Part shown: in pieces, positions 1 through 7,157 of the stretch
How the letters are laid out: each line of letters opens with the position of its first letter
Numbering within the stretch: the first letter of the stretch is position 1
Assembly (NCBI GenBank): GCA_013813075.1
Contig: JACCSI010000168.1
Coordinates: forward strand, 1 to 10,638
Direction of reading: 5' to 3'
From: Acidobacteriota bacterium
GTDB lineage: Bacteria; Acidobacteriota; Vicinamibacteria; Vicinamibacterales; UBA2999
DNA length: 10,638 bases
Made by a program: the position numbers and the translations under genes
The notes under the pieces: model-generated
Database searches by the model: none
Seen by the model: the letters and a program-made list of their open reading frames with translations, nothing else
Told to the model about the DNA's origin: nothing

Positions 1-707
1 GCACCAATCTCGTTCGCTCCTTGGAGGAGCAGCACGGCTTCCGGCCGGACACTCGACATCACACCGGGCAGTCGAATCGCGCCGTCCTCAGCCCATTCGC
101 CTGGCGAGCCGGCGTTAATCACCTGAAAAGCGGTGGCTTGTCCGGTGTATCGAGCCCGAAGCTGCATCAGCAGCTGTGTCGGATACGAGGCCGATGGAAT
201 CACGACCAGCCGACTGTTCACCGAACCGTCGCCCAGCCGGGTGCCTGTCGGTGTGGTGACTTCGCCAGCGGTCGTGCTGTCGCCAAACGCCAGGAATCGC
301 GTCCGCAACAGCTGCGGAACTGGCGCGGTTACTGTGACGGTAAACGAACACGAGGTCGATGCGGACGCAGCATCGGTCGCCGTGCACAGTACGGCGGTGG
401 CGCCGACGGTGAAGGGCGAGCCGGACGTGCGCGTGCAGCTCACTTGGACCGGGCCAACGCCGCCGGTCGTCGCGGGTGCGGTAAACATCACGACCACCGC
501 CGCGCCCGCAGGCGACGGCACGGTGACGTTGGTCGGGCACGAGATGGACAGCGCCGGGGTTGGCGCTGGCGTCGGGGACGTCACCGGTGGGTTGGGGCTC
601 TGTGGCGTCGGCGCTGTGGGCGACGAGCAACCGGTTGCGAGGAAGAGACACGCCGCAACGATGCCAAAGTTGGAGGCGGCTCGGTTCAAGTGGAACGTCG
701 GAGCCAT
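1..707 (-). CDS. SGNH/GDSL-hydrolase lipoprotein with HYR domain (3' end missing)
   Basis: The gene is open from an ATG at 707 to the left window edge: 235 codons are visible and the C-terminus lies outside. The protein starts with a lipoprotein signal peptide, a hydrophobic core at residues 13-24 ending in LATGC with Cys27 as the probable lipidated residue. A Pro/Thr-rich linker (28-52) follows. Residues 53-127 match a HYR (hyalin-repeat, Ig-like) domain: CP start, four cysteines (57, 91, 108, 120), TSGSPFTVGAT core, and CSFTVTVT end. From about residue 137 an SGNH hydrolase begins. Block I is AFGDST with nucleophile Ser144, block II is NAGSPGE near 198-204, and block III is QGANE near 229-233, with Glu where GxND has Asp. 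The block V catalytic Asp/His would lie beyond the edge. The likely role is an envelope-attached esterase or lipase; the substrate cannot be told. It begins 29 nt after the propeller gene on the same strand. The ribosome site is weak. Confidence 0.85.
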   Translation of the reverse strand, partial: MAPTFHLNRAASNFGIVAACLFLATGCSSPTAPTPQSPNPPVTSPTPAPTPALSISCPTNVTVPSPAGAAVVVMFTAPATTGGVGPVQVSCTRTSGSPFTVGATAVLCTATDAASASTSCSFTVTVTAPVPQLLRTRFLAFGDSTTAGEVTTPTGTRLGDGSVNSRLVVIPSASYPTQLLMQLRARYTGQATAFQVINAGSPGEWAEDGAIRLPGVMSSVRPEAVLLLQGANEIG

Positions 708-736
708 GGGGGTCCAGAATTGTACTACGCGGCCGG

Positions 737-1816
737 TTAGCCGGGCGCGAACTCGTAACAACCGGGGGTCAGGAGGACGTTGCCGCCGGGTGTAAAAAAG
801 AGACTGCTTGGCGGCAGCACCCCCGCGGCACGGAACTGCACGGTCCGCGTCTTTTCGCCGTTCGCGTCGAAGACGTAGGTGAACGGGATCACGAAGGATA
901 CCCACAGATTGCCGGCGGCATCGACCGCGGCGGTTCGCACTGTCGGTACCACAAGAGGAAGCTCGGTGCCGGCCGCGGTCCGCCGCGGCCACGTTTTGGG
1001 CATCTGCTCGATCAGCGGGTCCAGCTCACGCCCCTGCATGACGCGCTCGAACAGCAGTCGCCCTTGCGCGTCGTAGCGGCGGAACACCGGCGCCCCGGCG
1101 ACAAACACGAAGTAGTAACCGCCTGCAGGATGCGGCAACGGCATGCCGGTATTCATCGCCAGATGCAGTTGACGGTCGTTGCCGAAAGCGGTGGCGCGCA
1201 GTGCCCCGATGGACCGCACCGGTGTGCCGGCAAGGCCGTACTCGGTGATGAGCGACCCGGTCTCGGGTTGATTCAGCGCAATGCCGTCGCCAAGAAAGGC
1301 CAGCGTGCTGACGCCGCCGATTGCGAGCCCGCCGATGCTGACGCGCGTTTCCGCACGACCCGGCAGAAAGAAGCCCGCGACCCACTTGCCGGACGAGTCG
1401 AACACCTGCAGCCGCTCCTGGCCCATCGGGGCGTCGGACACGGCAAACGTCCCGTTTGGCGCAACATCGAACGCCGCCGGCTCGAGGACACGTCCCTCTT
1501 CGCTGCCGATGCCGACGATTTTGCGCAGCGTTCGGCGGTCCGCGTCAACGCTGTAGACCGAATGGGCGCGTTTGTCGAAGACGTAGTACATACCAGACGG
1601 GGTCTGTTGCAGCCCCAGCGGCTCGCGGAAGACATTGCAGGTTTCGGGTGGCAGGCCGCCGACAGCGCGCAACGTCTCGATGCGCCCTGGCGACGCTGTC
1701 TGCGGAAGGAAGAACGAAGAACCAAGAACCGCGGCGGGCGCAAGAATGAACGATGAAAACCCGAGAACAAGCAGCGTCACCGGAAGGACGAAGAACGCCT
1801 GAACGACCTGTTGCAC
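737..1816 (-). CDS. Membrane-anchored six-bladed beta-propeller (NHL/TolB-like) protein
   Basis: This is a 359-residue protein with a GTG start at 1816; I see no in-frame ATG nearby. Residues 8-36 form a long hydrophobic segment with no lipobox, so it is a signal anchor or an uncleaved signal peptide. The rest shows repeated propeller-blade signatures, such as AFDVAPNGTFAVSDAP followed by RLQVFDSSGKWVAGFF, then FRRYDAQGRLLFERV and AVDAAGNLWVSFV. These resemble the NHL or 6-bladed_beta_propeller families. Such proteins usually bind proteins or ligands outside the membrane, and no enzymatic residues stand out. It follows the E1 gene by 55 nt and precedes the SGNH lipoprotein by 29 nt, which suggests one envelope-related transcript. 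The exact function is unknown. The fold call is firm; the family assignment is moderate. Confidence 0.8.
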   Translation of the reverse strand: MQQVVQAFFVLPVTLLVLGFSSFILAPAAVLGSSFFLPQTASPGRIETLRAVGGLPPETCNVFREPLGLQQTPSGMYYVFDKRAHSVYSVDADRRTLRKIVGIGSEEGRVLEPAAFDVAPNGTFAVSDAPMGQERLQVFDSSGKWVAGFFLPGRAETRVSIGGLAIGGVSTLAFLGDGIALNQPETGSLITEYGLAGTPVRSIGALRATAFGNDRQLHLAMNTGMPLPHPAGGYYFVFVAGAPVFRRYDAQGRLLFERVMQGRELDPLIEQMPKTWPRRTAAGTELPLVVPTVRTAAVDAAGNLWVSFVIPFTYVFDANGEKTRTVQFRAAGVLPPSSLFFTPGGNVLLTPGCYEFAPG

Positions 1817-1871
1817 GTCCGTGTTGCTTATTCCCGGTTTGAACTTCTCGTGGCCCTCGACCCGCCCGCCG

Positions 1872-4034
1872 TCAGTACTTGACGATTTCGCGGATAGCGT
1901 GCAGCACGTCGCTGGATTGAGGAAGAATCACTTCCTCGAGTTCCGGACAGTACGCGACCGGGCAATCCATCGCGGCGACGCGCTTGATCGGCGCGTCGAG
2001 GTACGCAAAGAGCTCGTCGCCGATGCGCGCCGCGATCTCGGCACCAAACCCGCACGTCAGCTGATCTTCGTGCGCGATAACGACCCGGTTTGTCTGCTTC
2101 ACCAGTTCGGCAATGCCTTCCCAGTCGTACGGCATGATCGTGCGCAGGTCGAACACCGCCGCACTCACCCCGTCCTTCTCTGCCTGCTGAGCGGCGAGTA
2201 GGGACCGTTGCACGAGCGCCCCCCAAGTCAGCACAACCACGTCGGTGCCTTGCCGACGCAGTGCGCCCTTCCCGAATGGAATCATGAAATCGGCGCCGGG
2301 GTAGGCGCCCTTGTTATAGGTCTGGCGATAGAGGTGCTTGTGCTCCAGAAACAGCACCGGATCGTCGCAGCGAATCGCGGTGCGGAGCAGGCCCGCGGCG
2401 TCGCTGGCGTTTGAGGGAAACACCAGGCGAATGCCCGGGCAGTGGGCGAAGATGCTGACACCCGACTGGCTGTGATACGGCGCGCCACCCCGGAGATAGC
2501 CGCCGATCGGCACCCGCACGACCATCGGGCACGAGAAGTTGTTCGACGAGCGATACCGCAGCATCGACATTTCGTCTTTGAGCTGCATCATGGCCGGCCA
2601 GATGTAGTCGAAAAACTGGATCTCGACGACCGGCTTGATGCCGCGCGTGGCCATGCCCACGGCACGTCCGATGATGTTGGCCTCGGCGAGCGGCGAGTTG
2701 AATACTCGGTCGGAGCCGAATTGGCGCTGCAATCCGTGCGTTACCTTGAACACCCCGCCCTTGCCGGACACATGCGCCAGCGATGCAGCCTTACTGGCAT
2801 CAGCCACATCTTCGCCAAACACGACGATGCGGGGGTTACGGGCCATCTCGTCCTTCATCGTGCGATTGATGGCGGAGACCATGGTGTCGGGCTTGCCTTC
2901 GGGCTGCGCCTCGGTCTCGAAGGCCGACGAGGTCGGGTCGACGTCGGGGGAGTAGACATACCAGTCGGCCGTCTCTATTCCCGGCTTGGGCGCGGCGAGT
3001 GCGGCGCTGGTAGCCTCGGCAATCTCGCGGTCGACGTCTGCCGCGATGGCTTCGATGTCGGCGTCGGTGGCGAGCTTCTCGGTCAGAAGGAATTGGCGCA
3101 TGCGCGTAACCGGGTCGCGCCGCGCTTCGCCTTCTCGCTCGTCCGCCGTCTTGTACAACCTTTCGTCATCTGACAGCGAGTGGGAGTACGGCCGGGTGAC
3201 CTTGGCATGAACAAACGCCGGCTTGCGTTCGCGACGAACGTAGGCGACCGCTTCACCCATCGTCCGGTAGCTGACGAGGAAGTCGGTGCCGTCGCAGCGC
3301 AGGACCTTGAGATTCGGGAACGACTCGACCAGCCTAGAGACGTCGCCGCCGGCGGTCTGTACTTCTACGGGTACCGAAATGGCGTAGCCGTTATCTTCAA
3401 CGAGAAACAATACTGGCGTGTTGCGCGTGCAGGCCGTGTTGAGAGATTCCCAGAACTCGCCTTCGCTGGTTGCGCCCTCACCGATCGACATATAAGTGAG
3501 TTCGTCGGACTGGAATCGCTCGGTGCGATCGGGAATGTCCGTCAACCGTTCGTACATCATTCCGGCTTCCGCCGCGCCCACGGCGTGCAGACACTGCGTG
3601 CCCGTCGGGCTGCCCTGCGACGGGATGTTCAGGGCCTTGTGCCCCCAGTGGGACGGCATCTGGCGGCCGCCGGAATTGGGGTCGTCCTTGGCGCCCACTG
3701 CCGAGAGCAGCATCTCGTGCGGCGTCATGCCCAGCACGAGACAGAGCGCGCGATCACGATAATAGGGATAGAACCAGTCGGAGCCCGGGCGCAGGTGCAG
3801 GCCCGCCGCCGTGAGGATGCACTCATGCCCGGCGCCGCTGATTTGAAAGAAAATCAGGCTTTGATTCTTGAGCTGAATTTCCTTGTCATCGAGGCGGCGC
3901 GACAGCAGCATGGTTCGGTACGCGCGCACCAGTTGCTCTCGCGTCAGTCCTTCGAACGCGGGTTCTGCTGACGTCATCGCGCTTGCGGAACTGCTCCGTG
4001 TTTCGGTGCCGGGCGCCAGCGTCGATCCCTTCAT
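1872..4034 (-). CDS. Fused E1 alpha/beta subunit, thiamine-diphosphate-dependent 2-oxo acid dehydrogenase
   Basis: This 720-residue protein (from ATG 4034) joins E1-alpha (about 25-360) to E1-beta (about 383-720). E1 decarboxylates a 2-oxo acid (pyruvate or branched-chain) and acylates the lipoyl group of E2. Alpha motifs: [11 protein letters not shown] near 122-132, SQGSPTGTQ near 139-147, and the ThDP/Mg motif starting [15 protein letters not shown] at 185 and ending EDNGYAIS near 213. Beta motifs: FGEDVA near 406, [10 protein letters not shown] with the conserved Glu451, [11 protein letters not shown], and HSQS with His521. The ThDP motif reads GEG...DN rather than the textbook GDG...NN. 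No E2 or E3 gene is in the window, so the substrate is not assignable; the beta half looks close to branched-chain or pyruvate types. The open frame extends to a TTG at 4088, but the promoter at 4045-4053 makes that start unlikely. ATG 3977 ([12 protein letters not shown]) is a fair alternative. No start has a good Shine-Dalgarno site. Confidence 0.93.
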   Translation of the reverse strand: MKGSTLAPGTETRSSSASAMTSAEPAFEGLTREQLVRAYRTMLLSRRLDDKEIQLKNQSLIFFQISGAGHECILTAAGLHLRPGSDWFYPYYRDRALCLVLGMTPHEMLLSAVGAKDDPNSGGRQMPSHWGHKALNIPSQGSPTGTQCLHAVGAAEAGMMYERLTDIPDRTERFQSDELTYMSIGEGATSEGEFWESLNTACTRNTPVLFLVEDNGYAISVPVEVQTAGGDVSRLVESFPNLKVLRCDGTDFLVSYRTMGEAVAYVRRERKPAFVHAKVTRPYSHSLSDDERLYKTADEREGEARRDPVTRMRQFLLTEKLATDADIEAIAADVDREIAEATSAALAAPKPGIETADWYVYSPDVDPTSSAFETEAQPEGKPDTMVSAINRTMKDEMARNPRIVVFGEDVADASKAASLAHVSGKGGVFKVTHGLQRQFGSDRVFNSPLAEANIIGRAVGMATRGIKPVVEIQFFDYIWPAMMQLKDEMSMLRYRSSNNFSCPMVVRVPIGGYLRGGAPYHSQSGVSIFAHCPGIRLVFPSNASDAAGLLRTAIRCDDPVLFLEHKHLYRQTYNKGAYPGADFMIPFGKGALRRQGTDVVVLTWGALVQRSLLAAQQAEKDGVSAAVFDLRTIMPYDWEGIAELVKQTNRVVIAHEDQLTCGFGAEIAARIGDELFAYLDAPIKRVAAMDCPVAYCPELEEVILPQSSDVLHAIREIVKY

Positions 4035-4044
4035 GGTGACCGGA

Positions 4045-4053
4045 ATTATATCA
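4045..4053 (-). promoter_or_regulatory. Extended -10 promoter for the E1 gene
   Basis: On the minus strand this reads TGATATAAT, a perfect TGnTATAAT extended -10. The expected transcription start is about 4037-4038, only 3-4 nt before ATG 4034, so the mRNA would be nearly leaderless. The -35 position at 17-bp spacing is ATTATA, a poor match, but an extended -10 can compensate. This AT-rich stretch stands out in GC-rich surroundings. Confidence 0.5.
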
Positions 4054-4064
4054 CTCGACCCTGG

Positions 4065-4073
4065 TGCTATAAT
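4065..4073 (+). promoter_or_regulatory. Extended -10 promoter for the cupin-lemA genes
   Basis: This reads TGCTATAAT, a perfect TGnTATAAT extended -10 on the plus strand. The expected transcription start is near 4080, giving a leader of about 157 nt before the cupin ATG. Its -35 slot (4045-4050) is exactly the -10 hexamer of the opposite promoter, so both promoters could hardly be occupied at once. Confidence 0.5.
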
Positions 4074-4077
4074 TCGC

Positions 4078-4196
4078 GCCAAGTTCAAGTTGGCCCGATA
4101 GTTACAGCCGCTGCCGTTGGCTCCGTCTCATTGATGCGACGGATCGCCGCTCCCCACTTCCGCCACGGCGGACCGACCAATGGGAGAGCGGTAGTA
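4078..4196 (+). promoter_or_regulatory. Candidate folded 5' leader of the cupin mRNA
   Basis: Several helices can be drawn. A 5' hairpin pairs GCCAA (4078-4082) with TTGGC (4090-4094). An outer 7-bp helix pairs 4114-4120 with 4177-4183 and includes one G.U. It encloses a 6-bp hairpin (4122-4127 with 4138-4143) and a 5-bp hairpin with a CACG loop (4159-4163 with 4168-4172). Together they would make a three-way junction. The 3' arm of the outer helix covers the start of the GGGAG at 4182-4186. It matches no riboswitch class I recognise, and GC-rich DNA folds easily by chance. Confidence 0.25.
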
Positions 4197-4244
4197 ATGG
4201 CATTCACCACGCACGAGTCGATCAGAAGGCGCACGCATGGATAA
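4197..4244 (+). CDS. Possible 15-codon leader ORF overlapping the cupin start
   Basis: ATG at 4197 follows GGGAG (4182-4186) by 10 nt and encodes MAFTTHESIRRRTHG, ending at TAA 4242-4244, inside the cupin gene in another frame. The overlap of 8 nt would allow translational coupling. It contains three consecutive arginines but no clear attenuation codon run. No family support exists, and a chance ORF of this length is common. Confidence 0.2.
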   Translation: MAFTTHESIRRRTHG

Positions 4245-4614
4245 ACCGACAGTACGGCTGCACCGCTGGGACGAGATAGCACTCGACAAAGTGACCGAGA
4301 TGATTTCGCGCAAAATCGTCACTGGCGAGCGCGAGATGCTCGCGCAGATCTATTTGAAGCGCGGGGCACTGGTGCCGATGCATTCACACGAGAGCGAGCA
4401 GATGACGTACCTCCTGCAGGGGGCGCTCAAGTTCTTGATCGACGGCGAAGAGATCACCGTGCGCGAGGGCGAAGTACTTCATATCCCGTCCTGGGTGCCC
4501 CACCAGGCCGAGGCGCTCGAGGACACGTTCGAACTCGATCTGTTCAGCCCGATTCGGCAGGACTGGCTCGATGGCACCGACGCCTACTTCCAGGAGAAGA
4601 CCAAGGTCGATTGA
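4237..4614 (+). CDS. Small single-domain cupin protein
   Basis: This 125-residue protein has an ATG start preceded by AGAAGG (4224-4229) at 7-nt spacing. It is a single cupin beta-barrel. Motif 1 is GALVPMHSHESEQMTYLLQG at residues 43-62, giving metal ligands His49, His51 and probably Gln55 in the HxHxxEQ form. Motif 2 is GEVLHIPSWVPHQAEA at 78-93, with His89 as the remaining ligand. Small cupins of this type bind a divalent metal and may be dioxygenases, isomerases or simple sensors; the sequence alone does not decide. It is the first gene of a probable two-gene unit with lemA 28 nt downstream, and it is divergent from the E1 gene. The barrel call is solid; the reaction is unknown. Confidence 0.9.
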   Translation: MDKPTVRLHRWDEIALDKVTEMISRKIVTGEREMLAQIYLKRGALVPMHSHESEQMTYLLQGALKFLIDGEEITVREGEVLHIPSWVPHQAEALEDTFELDLFSPIRQDWLDGTDAYFQEKTKVD

Positions 4615-4642
4615 GGCGATGTGCGCCGACTAATGCTGAACC

Positions 4643-5164
4643 ATGGAAGTCATCGTCACGCTGGTCGTGGTGTTGGCACTCACCCTGCTGATGATCAGCC
4701 TGTACAGCCGCCTCATCGAGCTCCGCAAACAAGTCAAGACCGGCTGGAAACAACTCGCCACGCAGTTGCAGCATCGTCACGAACTGGCGACCAACCTCGT
4801 GAGTGCAGCGGGCGAGGCCGTAGACGCCGAACAGGCCGCTCTTGACGCGATCGTCGCCGCCCACAACCGCGCGATGACCGCACGGGGACCCTCCGACGCG
4901 GCCGCGAAGGAGCAGGAGTTGACGGTCACGCTCAACCGATTGCTCGCGCTGGTTGAAACGTCGCCACGGATGCTCGCAGCTGAGAACCTCCGCGCCGTGC
5001 AGCACCAGCTGACGGCAAACGCCGGCAAGGTCGCCGTCGCCCGCGGCGTTTACAACGACATTGCCACCAAGTACAACACCGCAACGCGCGCCATGCCACA
5101 CAAGATGATCGCAGCACTTGGCAGCTTTCCTCCCGCAGAGCTGTTCGAAGCGAACACAGCGTGA
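4643..5164 (+). CDS. lemA: LemA family protein
   Basis: This 173-residue protein has one N-terminal membrane segment (residues 3-21) followed by a long helical domain. LemA hallmarks are visible: the YSRLIELRKQVKTGWKQL stretch (21-38), QLQHRHELATNLV, LNRLLALVETSPRMLAAENL, QHQLTANAGKVAVARGVYND and the C-terminal FPPAELFE. Length is normal for the family. LemA proteins sit in the inner membrane with the helical bundle outside; their biochemical role is unsettled. They often neighbour HtpX peptidase or TPM-domain genes, which are absent here, but a rhomboid protease lies convergently 4 nt away. An in-frame TGA at 4637-4639 rules out any longer start. The ribosome site is weak, so coupling to the cupin gene 28 nt upstream is likely. 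Confidence 0.92.
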   Translation: MEVIVTLVVVLALTLLMISLYSRLIELRKQVKTGWKQLATQLQHRHELATNLVSAAGEAVDAEQAALDAIVAAHNRAMTARGPSDAAAKEQELTVTLNRLLALVETSPRMLAAENLRAVQHQLTANAGKVAVARGVYNDIATKYNTATRAMPHKMIAALGSFPPAELFEANTA

Positions 5165-5168
5165 CGGC

Positions 5169-5936
5169 CTAGTGGATGTGTTTCTTCCAGACGCTCTTCC
5201 AGTCATCGTCGGTTTGATTGCGTCCGCCTGAGTAGACACCGAACTTGCTCCGCGCCCGGGCCATCCGCCACTTGAGCCAGCGGTACTTCAATTCCTTCAG
5301 TGGTCCGCCGCCCCGTAGCGTTGTCAGATAGAAATAGCCGACGACAAGACCGCCCAGATGCGCCGTGTGCGCGACGCCGCTACTGCCGGCGCCCAGCGAC
5401 GAGTTGAAGACAAGTGCGCCGGCGATAATCACGTAGTACTTCGCCTGGATCGGAAAGATCAGCAGGAAAATCGTGCGCCGTGGAAAGTGCATGCCGTAGG
5501 CGAGCAGCACACCGTAACACGCGCCCGACGCCCCGATCATGACGCTGTGATACAGCGAGTCCGCATAGGGCAAGGGGCTGACCGACCAGAGCAGTGTGAC
5601 CAGTGCCGCCCCGATGCCGGTGACGAAGTAATACTTCGTGAAGAACCGTGTCCCCCAGGTCCGCTCGAGTTCCGTCCCGAACATCCAGAGCGACAGCATG
5701 TTGAACAAAAGATGCATGACGTCACCATGCACGAAGAGATAGGTGACGAGCTGGTAGATGGCGAGATCCTCGAAGACTGCCCGCGGCACGACGCCAAGCC
5801 GCACCATGATGGCCGGCACCACCATCGTGACGAGGAACACGGCGACGTTGGCAATGATGAGGGACTTGATGGCCGGCGACGGCGCGCCGGGACCAAACGA
5901 GTACGAAGCGTTGCCGTATTCCGGGTACCGCGCCAT
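5169..5936 (-). CDS. Rhomboid family intramembrane serine protease
   Basis: This 255-residue protein has six or so membrane segments. Key residues are all present: His70 and His75 with Asn79 in FVHGDVMHLLFNM (oxyanion side), catalytic Ser137 in GASGACYG, and catalytic His193 in TAHLGGLVVGYF. It cleaves transmembrane helices of other membrane proteins. A soluble basic tail (about 215-255) rich in Arg, Lys and Trp follows the last helix and probably faces the cytoplasm. The start is ATG 5936, 39 nt after the MFS stop, with no good Shine-Dalgarno site, so it may be the last gene of the murJ transcript. It converges on lemA with only 4 nt between stop codons and no terminator. Substrates are unknown. 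Confidence 0.95.
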   Translation of the reverse strand: MARYPEYGNASYSFGPGAPSPAIKSLIIANVAVFLVTMVVPAIMVRLGVVPRAVFEDLAIYQLVTYLFVHGDVMHLLFNMLSLWMFGTELERTWGTRFFTKYYFVTGIGAALVTLLWSVSPLPYADSLYHSVMIGASGACYGVLLAYGMHFPRRTIFLLIFPIQAKYYVIIAGALVFNSSLGAGSSGVAHTAHLGGLVVGYFYLTTLRGGGPLKELKYRWLKWRMARARSKFGVYSGGRNQTDDDWKSVWKKHIH

Positions 5937-5975
5937 TTCAAAAGCGTACTACAAAGGCAAAAGAGTTCAGGCACT

Positions 5976-7157
5976 TCACTCGGGTCTGAGCGGCGACAGC
6001 CCGGCGGGCACGTGACTGGGGATCCTGCGGGGGAGCGGCAGGGCAAAGAGCGCCGCGAAAAGCGGGACCACGGCCGTGATCGAGAGCGCCACGTTCAGCC
6101 CCAGGCTGTCGCCAAGCAGGCCCACGACTGGCGCCAGGAGCGACCCGACCCCCCATGCGAACCCCATCATCAGGGACGACACGGTCGCAGCGCTCACCGG
6201 CGCAATCTGCTGTCCAAACGTCACGTTCACCGGCAGGGTCGACTGCAACAGAAACCCGCCGATGGACACGAGCGCGGTCAATCCCCAGCCCGATGCCAGT
6301 TGCCCCACCAGCAGAAACGGCACCGCGGAAACGAGCGACCAGATGATGACTTGCCGTGCGCCATAGCGATCGGCGAGCGGTCCGCCGAGAAAACCGCCCA
6401 CGGTGCTGACGACCAGATATGCAGACACGGCGGCGCTGGCTTCGTTGACGCCCATCCCCTGACGGGTCAACAGCACTGGCAGAAACACCGAGAGGCTGTT
6501 GGCGGTCAACGTCCGCAGGACCACGATCATGTAGAGCAGCGCGAGCGGCTTGGCGTAGGGGCGTAAATGTCTCCACCCCTCCTTCGCGTGCTTGCGCGGT
6601 ATCTCGACTCGCTGTATCAGTCGCAACGTGTAACTGAGTGCGACCAAGCCAGGCACCGCCACAAACCACGCCCACTGGTGGCCGAGCAGCACGACTGAGG
6701 GCGCAAACACGAGTGGCGCCAACGCGAAGCCCAGCGATCCGCCAGAAATGTGGGCTGACATCGCCAGTCCCTTGCGATCACCCGACACGGCATGCACCAG
6801 CGCTGCGGCCGGCGGATGAAAAGCCGCGCCGCCGAGTCCACCAATCAGCAACAGTGCCGCCAGAGCCGGGACGGTGGTCGCGCTGCCGAGGGCACTGAGG
6901 ACCACCACGGACAGAAGCGGACCACCGATCAACAGGACGCGGGGCCGCCACCGATCTGCAAGCGTGCCGAAGCCGAGCTGCGACACGGAGCTGGCGAGCT
7001 GAAAGCACATCGCCAGCAAACCCACGGTTGCAAGCGACAGATTCAGTTGCGGAATGAGCAGCGGCAATAACGGGGCGAACATATTGCCGTATGCGTCGAC
7101 AACGAAATGGGTTGAGGCCGTTGCCCAGACTGTCGGATGCAGGCCGAATCGCTTCAC
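5976..7157 (-). CDS. MFS transporter, fosmidomycin-resistance (Fsr)-like
   Basis: This 393-residue protein has about 12 predicted membrane helices. It resembles the Fsr branch of the major facilitator superfamily: the N-terminal HFVVDAYGNMFAPLLPLLIP, LADRWRPRVLL between helices 2 and 3, and GGAAFHPPAAALV followed by GDRKGLAMSAHISGGSLG. E. coli Fsr carries a comparable FHPE motif and exports fosmidomycin; the substrate here is only an analogy. The GTG start at 7157 overlaps the murJ stop as GTGA, so its translation is very likely coupled to murJ. There is no in-frame ATG before residue 26, which would remove half of helix 1. A short polar tail follows the last helix. Confidence 0.92.
   Translation of the reverse strand: MKRFGLHPTVWATASTHFVVDAYGNMFAPLLPLLIPQLNLSLATVGLLAMCFQLASSVSQLGFGTLADRWRPRVLLIGGPLLSVVVLSALGSATTVPALAALLLIGGLGGAAFHPPAAALVHAVSGDRKGLAMSAHISGGSLGFALAPLVFAPSVVLLGHQWAWFVAVPGLVALSYTLRLIQRVEIPRKHAKEGWRHLRPYAKPLALLYMIVVLRTLTANSLSVFLPVLLTRQGMGVNEASAAVSAYLVVSTVGGFLGGPLADRYGARQVIIWSLVSAVPFLLVGQLASGWGLTALVSIGGFLLQSTLPVNVTFGQQIAPVSAATVSSLMMGFAWGVGSLLAPVVGLLGDSLGLNVALSITAVVPLFAALFALPLPRRIPSHVPAGLSPLRPE

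Larger units (their letters stand above)
4043..4075. repeat. Inverted repeat GAATTATA-N17-TATAATTC between divergent genes
   Basis: The arms 4043-4050 and 4068-4075 are perfect 8-bp complements separated by 17 bp and contain both -10 hexamers. The symmetry may simply be the two promoters facing apart, or it may also serve as an operator for a dimeric regulator. No regulator gene lies next to it. Confidence 0.55.

Noticed and set aside
115..651. Minus-strand frame of 178 codons inside the left-edge gene
   Set aside because: It is Arg/His-rich and out of frame with the lipoprotein-HYR-SGNH reading, which has clear motifs throughout.
560..1756. Long plus-strand open frame of 398 codons opposite the propeller gene
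   Set aside because: Its product is rich in Arg, Gly and His with no recognisable domain, and the minus-strand frame encodes a coherent propeller protein. Long antisense frames are expected in GC-rich DNA.
4035..4088. TTG 4088 as the start of the E1 gene
   Set aside because: It lies upstream of the likely promoter and would add 18 residues with no family support.
4080..4091. Tandem hexamer CAAGTTCAAGTT
   Set aside because: Only two copies, without further periodicity; not a meaningful repeat array.
5358..6566. Plus-strand open frame of 402 codons across the rhomboid and MFS genes
   Set aside because: The translation is dominated by Arg, His, Gln and Asp without domain features, and it lies opposite two well-supported membrane-protein genes.
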